A stretch of 35,051 bases of DNA from Gammaproteobacteria bacterium. GTDB lineage: Bacteria; Pseudomonadota; Gammaproteobacteria; QZLD01. Numbering within the stretch: the stretch's first letter is position 1; each line of letters starts with the position of its first letter. Both the position numbers and the translations under genes were made by a program. Shown here one piece after another: positions 7,701 to 16,175 of the stretch. The notes beneath the pieces were generated by a model that made no database searches, was not told where the DNA came from, and worked only from the letters and a program-made list of their open reading frames with translations. Location of the stretch: NCBI GenBank assembly GCA_004796385.1, contig QZLD01000188.1:1-35051 (forward strand), in the 5' to 3' direction.

Positions 7701-8685
7701 GCTATTGCTGTATAATTATTCTTCTGTGTTTGGTGGTCAAGAGCGATATGCAGAGCAACTGATTGAAAATCTGCCTAAAAAAGGGTTTGCGGTTTCGTTT
7801 GTTGGTTCCCCTTCTATTTTAGGTGAAAAAACTCAACCCATTGCTGACCAAAGCAATAAGAATAGGGTTGAATTACTTAATGGTAATAGGGCGTTGTATA
7901 AAAAGGCCCTGCGTTTTCCTAAAGCTGCATTCTGGGTTTATGTTCAGCACAGTAGTGTTAATGATGGGCAAGGCTCAAGCTGGAAGCGTATAGTGCGAAA
8001 ATGTCTGTTATGGTTGTTGCTTAACCGGGTGGATCTTGTTGTTCGGGTTTGTGACAATGCTTTGCCTGAGTATTATGCCTCTGGAAAAGTAAAAACCATT
8101 TATAACGGGGTTAAATTACCAGAATTCACTCCTTTTGTACCACCGCAAAAAAACATCAAATTGCTAATGGTTGGGGGAATAAATAGTAATAAAAATCAAC
8201 GCTTGGCTATCGAGACGTTAGTTCACTACAAACATGCTACTTTAACTATTGTAGGGAGCGGAGAACAACAAGAATACCTTGAACAATTAGCCGCATATCT
8301 GGGAGTGGCTGAACGGGTCAAATGGGTTGGGTTTGTAAATAATCCAGAATTATATTATAAAGATGCTGATCTTTTGTTGTTATTATCAAAGTTTGAGGCT
8401 TTTCCTTATGTTGTTCTTGAGGCGATGTCTTACTCGACCCCTGTTATTGCGAGCCCTGTGGGCGGTGTGCCTGAAATAATACAACACAACAAAAATGGTT
8501 GGCTATTTAATTCAAATAGCTCAGTTGTTTTGGCAACAATGATAAACGATATTCATAGGGATAATGAACATTTGGAGTTGGTTGGTAAAGAAGCTAGAGA
8601 AACAATTGAAGCTAAATTTACAGTTGATAATATGGTATCAAATTTGGTAGATGAGATTAATAATAGGATGGAACTTAGTGGATAA
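7687..8685 (+). CDS. GT4-family glycosyltransferase
   Basis: This is a 332-residue GT-B glycosyltransferase. ATG 7687 gives 'MNFCKLLLYNYSSVFGGQE', with the usual N-terminal 'GGQERYAEQL' acceptor-domain loop; the ORF track adds seven codons from within wzy. The C-terminal half carries 'LLMVGGINSNKNQ', 'IVGSGEQQEYL' and the EX7E motif 'EAFPYVVLE' (E237/E245), followed by 'STPVIASPVGGVPEII', which is typical of GT4. It overlaps wzy by 14 bases. Expected role: addition of one sugar to the undecaprenyl-linked unit on the cytoplasmic face. Linkage is unknown. Confidence 0.85.
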   Translation: MNFCKLLLYNYSSVFGGQERYAEQLIENLPKKGFAVSFVGSPSILGEKTQPIADQSNKNRVELLNGNRALYKKALRFPKAAFWVYVQHSSVNDGQGSSWKRIVRKCLLWLLLNRVDLVVRVCDNALPEYYASGKVKTIYNGVKLPEFTPFVPPQKNIKLLMVGGINSNKNQRLAIETLVHYKHATLTIVGSGEQQEYLEQLAAYLGVAERVKWVGFVNNPELYYKDADLLLLLSKFEAFPYVVLEAMSYSTPVIASPVGGVPEIIQHNKNGWLFNSNSSVVLATMINDIHRDNEHLELVGKEARETIEAKFTVDNMVSNLVDEINNRMELSG

Positions 8686-9760
8686 GTATGCAATTGATGT
8701 GCGCTGGATGATAGGGAATGTGCGTGGTATGGGGCGGTATGCACAGCAATTAATCGCACCTATTAAAGACAAGTGTATTGGGCTGGCCCCCAGAGGTATC
8801 CAGAAACAAGATTTGCCGACAATATCGCAAGGGAAATCCTTTTTCCCATATTGGGAGCAGATTGTAATGCCTAAGCTTGCTGTCGAACGAGCTGATGTGT
8901 TGATTTGCCCTTATAATACAGGACCACTTATTAAGCCAGAGGGGGTAAAATTAGTGGTTGTTGTTCACGATTTGATTTTTATGAGAACACTGAAAGAGCT
9001 GCCAGCCTCAGTTTCCTTATACCAAACGTTGGGACGTTTCTATCGTCGCCTAGTAGTTCCTAGAGTATTAAAACAGGCAGATATATTATTAACGGTTTCT
9101 GAATTTACTAAACGTGAAATACAAGAGCGCTATAATATAGGTAAGGATATTTGTGTTATACCTAATGCAATCTCATCTCATTGGTTAGAAGAAAAAAGGT
9201 TGCTTATAGCCGATAGAGGCAACTATATTTTTACAGTTGCCGGAGAGGCGCCAAGTAAGAACGTGGTTAGGTTGATTAAGGCATTTTCCTTAGCTAAAAA
9301 AAGTTTGCCGACAAATATGGCGTTGAAAATAGCTGGTATAAAGCCTGAACATCATGCTGGCTTTATAAAGGAAGCTATTGCATGTGGGGTTGAAAGCAGC
9401 ATTGATTTTTTGGGGTTTATTTCTGAAAGTGAGCTAAAAAAGCTATATCGTCAGGCTAGGCTATTTGTTTTTGCTTCGCTATTTGAAGGTTTTGGCATTC
9501 CATTGATTGAAGCTATGGCTTCAGGTACTCCTATTTGTTGTAGCAATTCGACATCTTTACCTGAAGTAATAGGTGAATGCGGTATTTTATTTGATCCTTT
9601 GAAAATCCATGAGATTGCAGAGGCAATGACTTGTTTGGCCCTCGATGATGATAAAAGTGAGAGACTAATAAATGAGGGAAGAAAGCGAGTGAAATTATAT
9701 ACAGAAGATAGAGTGAATAATTTATTCGCCCAGTTTTGGGAAGCTACGAATGCAAAATAA
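8678..9760 (+). CDS. GT4-family glycosyltransferase (mannosyltransferase-like)
   Basis: This is a 360-residue GT-B enzyme. I prefer GTG 8678, which has an AGGATGG ribosome site about six bases upstream and overlaps the previous stop by 8 bases. It gives 'MDKYAIDVRWMIGNVRGMGRY', matching the usual GT4 start ('...ID.R.....GIGRY'). ATG 8651 would add nine residues. Motifs are 'VHDLIFM' (about 97-103), 'VSEFTKREI' (140-148), 'VIPNAI' (160-165), and the EX7E pair in 'FEGFGIPLIEAMASGTPI' (E270/E278) with 'SLPEVIGE' after it. This pattern is common in mannosyl- and rhamnosyltransferases of O-antigen loci, and manB/manC make GDP-mannose here. The exact specificity is inference. Confidence 0.85.
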   Translation: MDKYAIDVRWMIGNVRGMGRYAQQLIAPIKDKCIGLAPRGIQKQDLPTISQGKSFFPYWEQIVMPKLAVERADVLICPYNTGPLIKPEGVKLVVVVHDLIFMRTLKELPASVSLYQTLGRFYRRLVVPRVLKQADILLTVSEFTKREIQERYNIGKDICVIPNAISSHWLEEKRLLIADRGNYIFTVAGEAPSKNVVRLIKAFSLAKKSLPTNMALKIAGIKPEHHAGFIKEAIACGVESSIDFLGFISESELKKLYRQARLFVFASLFEGFGIPLIEAMASGTPICCSNSTSLPEVIGECGILFDPLKIHEIAEAMTCLALDDDKSERLINEGRKRVKLYTEDRVNNLFAQFWEATNAK

Positions 9761-10958
9761 GGAAAAATTTTTGGTGCTAACTCCGCGTTTTCCATTTCCT
9801 GTAATAGGAGGAGATAGATTAAGGATCTATTTCTTATGCAAAGAACTTAGTAAAGAATATGATTTAACCCTGTTAAGTTTATGTGAAACTCAAGAAGAAA
9901 TGGAGATGGATGTTTCATATGATAAGGTGTTTTCAAGGGTGGAGCGTGTTTTTCTGCCGAAATGGCGCTCTTATATTAACTGCCTATTATCATTGCCAAC
10001 AAAAAAACCGCTTCAGGTTGCTTATTATCACAGTATTCATTTTAAAAATAAAATTCATGAACTTTTGCCAGGGCATGCTGGGGGTTTAGCGCATTTGGTG
10101 CGCACAGGGGGTTATATTAAGAGTTTGGATATTCCAAAGTTCTTAGAGATGACCGATGCGATCTCTATGAATTATGAGCGGGTTGGCAAGGTTGCAAAAT
10201 CATCTGGTCTTAAGAATTTTGTTTATTCAATTGAGCAAAAGAGGCTTAAAGTCTATGAAGAACAAATTGCTAAAGATTTTGATTGCTCACTATTAGTTTC
10301 CCAAGTTGACAAGGATTACCTTTATAATCCTGGCAGCAGCGTATATTCAAAGGTTTTAGTTTGCTCAAATGGGGTTGATACTGATTCAATGATATATGAA
10401 TTACCGAAAAAGTCTAAGCAGCTAGTTTTTATTGGAAATTTATTTTCTGTTCAGAACCTTGATGCCGCTCTTTGGTTTTCAAATAATATAATGCCATTGT
10501 TGCGGCGTCATGGGGATTTTACTTTTAAGGTTATTGGTAGAATAAAAGATAAAGACAGGCAAAAATTTTCTGGTATAGATGGAGTGGTTTTGACTGGTGC
10601 TGTTGATTCGGTTGTTGCAGAAGCAAGAGATGCTTTGGCGGGTATTTGTTCTGTGCGATTAGGAGCTGGTGTGCAAAATAAGATATTAGAATATATGGCG
10701 CTGGGGCTGCCGGCTATTACTTCGTCTGTGGGGTTGGAGGGGCTAGAAGCTAAGCCTGATAAAGATATATTGGTTGCAAATGCCCCAGAAGAATACGTGG
10801 AAGTAATTTTAAGTTTGGCTAAGGATTACGAATTAACCAAAAAAATATCAACTAATGGTCGCAAATATGTTGAAACTTATCACTCTTGGCAAAGCCGAAT
10901 GGCTCCAGCAATAGACATGATAGGGAAAATATTAAAAGGTAAGAAGGAATTGAAATGA
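9750..10958 (+). CDS. GT4-family glycosyltransferase, PEP-CTERM/EpsH-associated type
   Basis: This is a 402-residue GT-B enzyme. The N-terminus '[19 protein letters not shown]' and the donor-domain segment '[18 protein letters not shown]' resemble the sugar-transferase subfamily often found with EpsH/PEP-CTERM exopolysaccharide systems (TIGR03087-like). The resemblance is judged by eye. The end of the donor site is '[22 protein letters not shown]', in which the EX7E pair is less obvious than in the neighbouring GT4 enzymes. It overlaps the previous gene by 11 bases and ugd by an ATGA junction. Predicted role: one transfer step in repeat-unit assembly. Confidence 0.8.
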   Translation: MQNKEKFLVLTPRFPFPVIGGDRLRIYFLCKELSKEYDLTLLSLCETQEEMEMDVSYDKVFSRVERVFLPKWRSYINCLLSLPTKKPLQVAYYHSIHFKNKIHELLPGHAGGLAHLVRTGGYIKSLDIPKFLEMTDAISMNYERVGKVAKSSGLKNFVYSIEQKRLKVYEEQIAKDFDCSLLVSQVDKDYLYNPGSSVYSKVLVCSNGVDTDSMIYELPKKSKQLVFIGNLFSVQNLDAALWFSNNIMPLLRRHGDFTFKVIGRIKDKDRQKFSGIDGVVLTGAVDSVVAEARDALAGICSVRLGAGVQNKILEYMALGLPAITSSVGLEGLEAKPDKDILVANAPEEYVEVILSLAKDYELTKKISTNGRKYVETYHSWQSRMAPAIDMIGKILKGKKELK

Positions 10959-12121
10959 AAATTGCAGTTGCAGGTACCGGGTACGTTGGATTGTCGAATG
11001 CGGTCTTATTGGCTCAAAACAATGAAGTCGTTGCTGTTGACGTCATAGAAGAAAAAGTAAGATTAATCAATGATAGAAAATCTCCAATCGTAGATAAAGA
11101 AATCGAAGAGTTTCTGATAGAAAAGAGCCTTAATCTTAAAGCTACATTAAACATAGAAGAAGCTTACTCGGGAGCTGACTATACAATAATTGCCACACCA
11201 ACTGATTATGATCCTGAAACTAATTATTTTAATACATGCTCTGTCGAATCTGTTATAGGCGATGTATTAGATATCAACCCTAATGCTACAATGATTATTA
11301 AATCAACGGTACCCGTTGGGTATACAAAGCACGTAAAAGAGAAATTTAATTGTGAAAACATCATCTTTTCACCTGAATTTTTGCGTGAAGGCAAGGCTCT
11401 GTATGATAACTTATATCCTTCGCGCATAATTGTTGGAGAGAATTCTGAACGTGCAAGAGTTTTTGCAGACTTGCTTGCTGAAGGTGCAGTTAAAAAAGAC
11501 ATTCCCAAGCTATTCATAGAATCAACTGAAGCTGAAGCAGTTAAATTATTCTCTAATACCTATCTTGCAATGCGTGTTGCATATTTTAATGAGCTGGATA
11601 CCTATGCTGAAAAGCATGGCTTGGATACTCGTCAGATTATTGAGGGTGTTGGATTGGATCCCCGCATAGGCAACCACTACAACAACCCGTCGTTTGGGTA
11701 CGGTGGTTACTGTTTGCCTAAAGATACAAAACAGCTTTTAGCAAACTATCAAGAGGTTCCAAATAATATTATTCAGGCAATTGTGGATGCAAACACCACC
11801 AGAAAAGATCATATTGCCGATTCAATTATAGCCAAAAAACCTAAAGTGGTTGGTGTATACCGGCTGATAATGAAAGCGGGTTCTGATAACTTCCGAGCTT
11901 CCTCAATTCAGGGGATTATGAAGCGTGTTAAGGCAAAGGGGATAGAGGTTGTTGTATATGAGCCAGTTTTGCATGAGGAGGAGTTTTATAACTCGCGTGT
12001 AATTACTGATTTGGATGAGTTTAAACAGATTTCTGATGTTATTGTTTCAAATAGGCTTTCAGATGAAATAAAAGATGTGCAAGATAAAGTTTATACTCGT
12101 GATTTGTTTGGTAGTGATTAA
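10955..12121 (+). CDS. ugd: UDP-glucose 6-dehydrogenase
   Basis: This enzyme oxidises UDP-glucose to UDP-glucuronate with two NAD+, in the cytoplasm. At 388 residues it has the same length as E. coli Ugd. It shows the Rossmann motif 'GTGYVG' (7-12), 'KSTVPVGYT' (116-124), 'SPEFLREG' (139-146) and the catalytic cysteine in '[13 protein letters not shown]' (C253). The C-terminal UDP-binding part ('[16 protein letters not shown]') is also present. ATG 10955 overlaps the preceding stop (ATGA) and has an AAGGA site about six bases upstream. It gives the locus a glucuronate donor and is the basis for suspecting that the unknown genes at 1035-3383 act on uronates. Confidence 0.97.
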   Translation: MKIAVAGTGYVGLSNAVLLAQNNEVVAVDVIEEKVRLINDRKSPIVDKEIEEFLIEKSLNLKATLNIEEAYSGADYTIIATPTDYDPETNYFNTCSVESVIGDVLDINPNATMIIKSTVPVGYTKHVKEKFNCENIIFSPEFLREGKALYDNLYPSRIIVGENSERARVFADLLAEGAVKKDIPKLFIESTEAEAVKLFSNTYLAMRVAYFNELDTYAEKHGLDTRQIIEGVGLDPRIGNHYNNPSFGYGGYCLPKDTKQLLANYQEVPNNIIQAIVDANTTRKDHIADSIIAKKPKVVGVYRLIMKAGSDNFRASSIQGIMKRVKAKGIEVVVYEPVLHEEEFYNSRVITDLDEFKQISDVIVSNRLSDEIKDVQDKVYTRDLFGSD

Positions 12122-12155
12122 TTAGTAATGATGTTTAGTTTTCAAAGAGTAAGCT

Positions 12156-13520
12156 ATGAAAAAGTTAACCTGTTTTAAATCTTATGATATCAGAGGCAAG
12201 CTTGGAGAGGAGCTTGATTCTGATATTGCTTATCGTATTGGTCGAGCTTTTGCAGAGTACATTAAACCTAAAACTGTTGTGGTTGGTGGTGATGTACGTG
12301 CTACAAGTGAAGAGTTGAAATTGGCTCTTGCTGAAGGTTTGATGGATGCAGGGGTAGATGTAGTTGATATTGGTATGGTAGGTACTGAAGAGATCTATTT
12401 TGCCACTAAACATTTGCAAGTAGATGGCGGCATTGAGGTAACAGCTAGCCATAACCCCATTGATTACAATGGCATGAAGTTTGTGCGTGAAGACTCAAAA
12501 CCTATAAGTGGTGATACTGGGTTAAAAGAGATTCAGCGATTGGCAGAGGATAATCGTTTTTCTGCTAGCAGTGATAAGGGCAAATTAATAAAGCAATCAA
12601 CCTTAAAGGAATATGTTGATCATCTTTTGACATATATTGATGTTAAAGAATTGAAGCCGATGAAAGTTGTGGTGAATTCTGGTAACGGCGCTGCTGGACA
12701 TGTGATTGATGAGATCGAGGAACGCTTTAATGCTGCCAATATTCCTGTTGAATTTATAAAGGTTTTTCATGAGCCTGATCCGACTTTTCCTAATGGAATT
12801 CCTAATCCTATTCTTCCTGAAAATCGTAAGGCAACGGCAGATGCAGTGGTTACCAACAAGGCCGACTTAGGAATTGCCTGGGATGGAGATTTTGACCGTT
12901 GTTTTCTTTTTGATGAAAATGGAGAGTTTATTGAGGGTTATTATATTGTTGGTCTATTGGCGGAGTCATTTCTCAAGAAATCATCTGCTGAAAAGATAAT
13001 CTATGACCCGCGCCTTACGTGGAATACGGTTGATATTGTTGCTGAAGCAGGTGGTACACCTGTTATGTCTAAAACAGGTCATGCCTTTATTAAGGAGAGA
13101 ATGCGCAAAGAAAATGCAGTTTATGGTGGAGAGATGAGCGCTCATCACTATTTTCGTGATTTTGCATATTGCGACAGCGGTATGATTCCATGGCTATTAG
13201 TGATTGAGTTAATGTCAAAACAGCGAAAGAAATTGTCTGCAATGGTTGCAGAGCGAATTGAACTATTTCCATCATCTGGCGAGATTAATAGTAAGTTGGA
13301 GCAGCCTGAAGATGCTATACAGCGTGTATTGGAGTCGTATGAAAAAGATGCAATAAATATTGATTATACAGATGGTATCGCACTTGAATTTGCTGAATGG
13401 CGCTTTAATTTGCGCAGTTCAAATACTGAGCCTGTAGTTAGGCTTAATGTTGAATCTCGCGCTGACGAGAAGTTGATGCGGGCTAAGACGAAAGAGATTC
13501 TTGAAGCATTGCGAGCGTGA
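12156..13520 (+). CDS. manB: Phosphomannomutase (CpsG/ManB type)
   Basis: This enzyme interconverts mannose-6-phosphate and mannose-1-phosphate for GDP-mannose synthesis and may also act on glucose phosphates. The 454 residues match the CpsG/ManB length. All four alpha-phosphohexomutase sites are visible: the N-terminal 'SYDIRG' (9-14), the phosphoserine loop 'TASHNP' (S98), the metal site 'DGDFDR' (243-248) and the phosphate-binding C-terminal 'RSSNTEP'. It begins 34 bases after ugd, the largest gap in this operon, and is the last gene before the inverted wecA. Its partner manC lies at the far end of the window (34166 onward), so the GDP-mannose pair is split across the locus. Confidence 0.95.
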   Translation: MKKLTCFKSYDIRGKLGEELDSDIAYRIGRAFAEYIKPKTVVVGGDVRATSEELKLALAEGLMDAGVDVVDIGMVGTEEIYFATKHLQVDGGIEVTASHNPIDYNGMKFVREDSKPISGDTGLKEIQRLAEDNRFSASSDKGKLIKQSTLKEYVDHLLTYIDVKELKPMKVVVNSGNGAAGHVIDEIEERFNAANIPVEFIKVFHEPDPTFPNGIPNPILPENRKATADAVVTNKADLGIAWDGDFDRCFLFDENGEFIEGYYIVGLLAESFLKKSSAEKIIYDPRLTWNTVDIVAEAGGTPVMSKTGHAFIKERMRKENAVYGGEMSAHHYFRDFAYCDSGMIPWLLVIELMSKQRKKLSAMVAERIELFPSSGEINSKLEQPEDAIQRVLESYEKDAINIDYTDGIALEFAEWRFNLRSSNTEPVVRLNVESRADEKLMRAKTKEILEALRA

Positions 13521-13577
13521 GTTATGTTGTTCTGGCTTGTGTTTTTGTAGGCTTGGCACGCACGAATGGATTTTAAT

Positions 13578-13600
13578 TTCCCTAGATAGCAGTCAGGGAA
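13578..13600. terminator. Weak hairpin between convergent manB and wecA
   Basis: An inverted repeat TTCCCT/AGGGAA with an 11-base loop lies in the 106-bp gap between the convergent stops of manB and wecA. The stem is short and no T-run follows on either strand, so it is at best a weak or bidirectional terminator. The rest of the gap shows nothing else. Confidence 0.2.
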
Positions 13601-13626
13601 CAAAGGTGGAATTTGCCTATAAACAG

Positions 13627-14661
13627 CTAAGTTTCTCCAGGTGCATAAATGGATGTGGCAGCAAAATATGCTACGAATAATAAAGCAAATGCAAGGAACA
13701 TAAGACTTTCGTTCAGATTGTAAATATGTCCTACTATGCCAATAAAAGCGCATGCCGTCGCTATGGTGTATATAGCTACAACGGATTTTCTTACGCTGAG
13801 CCCTTGGTCGATTAATATATGGTGAATATGGTCTCTTCCTGGGGTGAAGGGTGATGCGCCTCTTTTAATTCTGCGAATCATGGTTGAAAAAATATCAAGA
13901 AGTGGTACAGCAAATATCCATAGTGCGATTGCAGGGCGGATTATCTGGGTTTCTCCCTGAGTAAAAGATATCAGGAACCAGGCAATTATAAACCCAAGCA
14001 TCATGCTTCCAGAGTCACCTAGGAAAACAGATGCCCTTTTGTTCCAAGGAAATCTAAAGTTTAGCTGTAGAAAAGCAGCTACAGTACAGCTGAGAATTAT
14101 AATGAATGATAGTGGTGGGTCCATTTTGTTTATGTATGCAAGAATGCCTAAGCTGGAGAGCGTAATTAGTGTAAGCCCACCGGATAGGCCGTCGGCTCCA
14201 TCAGTCATGTTGTGAGCATTGATGCATCCACACACTGCGATTAAAGTAAGGGGGATGCTCAAGAAACCTAGGTCAATATCGCCTAAAAATAAGATGTCTC
14301 CAAATGAAGTTAATTTGTTATTCCCGAAGATGATCATAAGGAAACCAGCAAAAATCTGTATTGATAGCCTGTGCTTTACAGGTAGATTTTTTGCGTCGTC
14401 AATAGCTCCGACTAATAATAGCAGCCCTGATATTGTTACAAGTGGCAGGTAGTATTCAAATGATGAAGAACTATTTAGAGTAAATATAACAGTGCTAAAA
14501 AAAATGCCGAGTCCGCCAATAAGAGGGATGTCTCCCTGATGCCGCTTTCTGCCGCCGGGCGAATCAATTAAGCCAATATTTGAGGCAATTGGCTTTAGCA
14601 ACCATAGTAAGACTATAGTTGAAATAAAAGATGTAATGATTAGGGTGATATCTAGACCCAT
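13627..14661 (-). CDS. wecA: WecA-type undecaprenyl-phosphate HexNAc-1-phosphate transferase
   Basis: This polytopic PNPT-family enzyme starts glycan synthesis by moving a HexNAc-1-phosphate from UDP to undecaprenyl phosphate at the inner membrane. I use ATG 14661 (344 residues) and not the track's 14724, because it places 'MGLDITLIITSFIS' about 30 residues before 'GLID', as in E. coli WecA. Motifs are 'RKRHQGDIPLIGG' (38-50), 'GAIDDA' (85-90, Asp pair), 'NMTDGADG' (151-158), 'FLGDSGS' (213-219) and the WecA-type 'GRDHIHH' (275-281). About 11 membrane segments are present. It is the only minus-strand gene in the window, convergent with manB and divergent from legB, so it has its own promoter. 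A second initiating transferase of a different family lies at 31568-32128. Confidence 0.92.
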   Translation of the reverse strand: MGLDITLIITSFISTIVLLWLLKPIASNIGLIDSPGGRKRHQGDIPLIGGLGIFFSTVIFTLNSSSSFEYYLPLVTISGLLLLVGAIDDAKNLPVKHRLSIQIFAGFLMIIFGNNKLTSFGDILFLGDIDLGFLSIPLTLIAVCGCINAHNMTDGADGLSGGLTLITLSSLGILAYINKMDPPLSFIIILSCTVAAFLQLNFRFPWNKRASVFLGDSGSMMLGFIIAWFLISFTQGETQIIRPAIALWIFAVPLLDIFSTMIRRIKRGASPFTPGRDHIHHILIDQGLSVRKSVVAIYTIATACAFIGIVGHIYNLNESLMFLAFALLFVAYFAATSIYAPGET

Positions 14662-14963
14662 ATTGCTAACGCCTTTCCTTTGCTGGAAGCTGTTCCCCAG
14701 TCCAAAATCACTAATATCTATCATGCCTGTAGCTACTAGCCAAGTAAGTATAGAATATTATTTGCGAATAATACATATTAATTTGAAAAAACAGAAATAT
14801 TGAATTTAGAATTGTCGTTGTGTGTTAATAGAAGTGAATGCAATATATTTTGCAGTTAATAATAATATAGCTGCTATTTCTAGTGTAATATATTGCACAA
14901 AAGTGGTTTATAGAAATCAATTTGCAGTTTAAATAACTAGTTTTAAAGCTTGGGAATTAAAAT
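14662..14963. promoter_or_regulatory. Divergent control region between wecA and the legB operon
   Basis: This is a 302-bp AT-rich stretch without a gene. It must hold promoters for wecA (minus) and for the roughly 20-kb operon starting at legB (plus). Visible dyads are TATTATT/AATAATA with a 4-base centre (14756-14773) and an 11-base perfect inverted pair TGCAATATATT (14839-14849) and AATATATTGCA (14887-14897). A direct repeat TTTGCAGTT occurs near 14849 and 14921. On the minus strand a TATACT (-10-like, complement of 14747-14752) lies about 86 bases before the wecA ATG, without a good -35. No ORF or RNA gene is evident. Operator function is inference. Confidence 0.5.
14783..14812 (+). promoter_or_regulatory. 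Candidate sigma-70 promoter for the legB operon
   Basis: TTGAAA (14783-14788) and TAGAAT (14807-14812) each match the consensus at five of six positions and are separated by 18 bases. Transcription from here would leave a leader of about 145 bases containing the inverted pair at 14839-14897. The assignment is by eye and untested. Confidence 0.35.
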
Positions 14964-16154
14964 ATGACATCAACTTTGTCCCTGATAGGTAGAGAAAAAG
15001 AATTATTTACAGCAGATATAATCCAATGCGCGAAAGAGTTGCGTGAAATTATTGCGGAATCAAGTTTTCTAGTGCTTGGAGGTGCTGGGTCTATAGGTCA
15101 GGCTGTTACCAAAGAGATTTTTAAACGAAACCCTCAAAAATTACATGTCGTGGATATTAGTGAAAATAATTTAGTTGAATTGGTCAGGGATATAAGAAGC
15201 TCATTTGGGTATATAGGTGGTGATTTCCAAACTTTTGCATTGGACATAGGTTCTGTTGAATATGATGCTTTTTTTGAGGCAGATGGAGAATATGACTATG
15301 TTTTAAACCTATCTGCGTTGAAGCACGTTCGTAGTGAAAAAGACCCTTATACATTGATGCGAATGATTGATGTTAATGTTTTCAATACCGAGAAAACCGT
15401 TTTGCAGGCGGCCGCCAAAGGGGCAAGGAAATACTTTTGTGTTTCTACGGATAAGGCAGCTAATCCTGTTAATATGATGGGAGCCTCGAAGCGTATTATG
15501 GAGATGTTTTTGATGCGCTGCAGCTCTGAAATTGATATATCAACAGCAAGATTTGCAAATGTAGCTTTTTCTGACGGTTCATTATTACATGGATTTAATC
15601 AACGTATTCAAAAAAGGCAGCCAATTGTGGCGCCAAATGATGTTAAAAGGTATTTTGTGACTCCCCAGGAGTCTGGAGAGCTCTGTTTAATGTCGTGTAT
15701 ATTTGGTGAAAATGGTAACATTTTTTTCCCAAAGTTAAGCGAATCACTGCATCTAATCACTTTTTCTGAGATAGCAGAAAAGTACCTGCAGCAATTAGGA
15801 TATGAACCTTATATTTGCTGTTCAGAAGATGAGGCTCGTGAAATGGTGCGTGAGTTGCCAGATCAGGGTAAATGGCCTTGCCTATTCACTGAAAGTGATA
15901 CTACAGGTGAAAAGGATTTTGAAGAATTTTATACGGATTCAGAAACTTTGGATATGGAAAGGTTTGGTAACTTAGGGGTGATCGAAAAAGATCTGGATTT
16001 TAATAGTGAGTTGCTAAATTTGTTTGAGACAGAAATTAAGGGTATGAAGCAAGCAAAATCATGGAGTAAGAAACAGATAGTGGCTTTATTTAACAAGATG
16101 ATTCCCAATTTTGGGCATCTGGAAACTGGGAAATATCTTGATGGCAAGATGTAA
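14964..16154 (+). CDS. legB: NDP-GlcNAc 4,6-dehydratase, legionaminic pathway (LegB role)
   Basis: This is a 396-residue short-chain dehydrogenase of the polysaccharide-synthesis (FlaA1/WbpM) type. It makes the 4-keto-6-deoxy-HexNAc nucleotide that opens the legionaminic acid route. The NAD site is 'GGAGSIG' (39-45). 'SALKHVRSEKDP' (117-128) follows, and then the active-site block 'STDKAANPVNMMGASKR' (161-177). Here the usual YxxxK tyrosine is Met (M172...K176), as in WbpM and PglF, which fits C5-retaining dehydratases feeding bacillosamine- and legionaminate-type sugars and not the PseB route. It is the first gene of the right-hand operon, with legC 21 bases downstream. The nucleotide (GDP or UDP) is not decided by the sequence. 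Confidence 0.85.
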   Translation: MTSTLSLIGREKELFTADIIQCAKELREIIAESSFLVLGGAGSIGQAVTKEIFKRNPQKLHVVDISENNLVELVRDIRSSFGYIGGDFQTFALDIGSVEYDAFFEADGEYDYVLNLSALKHVRSEKDPYTLMRMIDVNVFNTEKTVLQAAAKGARKYFCVSTDKAANPVNMMGASKRIMEMFLMRCSSEIDISTARFANVAFSDGSLLHGFNQRIQKRQPIVAPNDVKRYFVTPQESGELCLMSCIFGENGNIFFPKLSESLHLITFSEIAEKYLQQLGYEPYICCSEDEAREMVRELPDQGKWPCLFTESDTTGEKDFEEFYTDSETLDMERFGNLGVIEKDLDFNSELLNLFETEIKGMKQAKSWSKKQIVALFNKMIPNFGHLETGKYLDGKM

Positions 16155-16175
16155 TAGATATTTGAGTAATAGAGA

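Noticed and set aside
13364-13753. Minus-strand ORF of 129 codons across the manB-wecA junction
   Set aside because: It overlaps both well-supported genes out of frame and has no recognisable features.
14662-14724. Longer WecA start at 14724
   Set aside because: The 21 extra residues are polar, extend beyond the usual family N-terminus, and ATG 14661 aligns with known WecA length.
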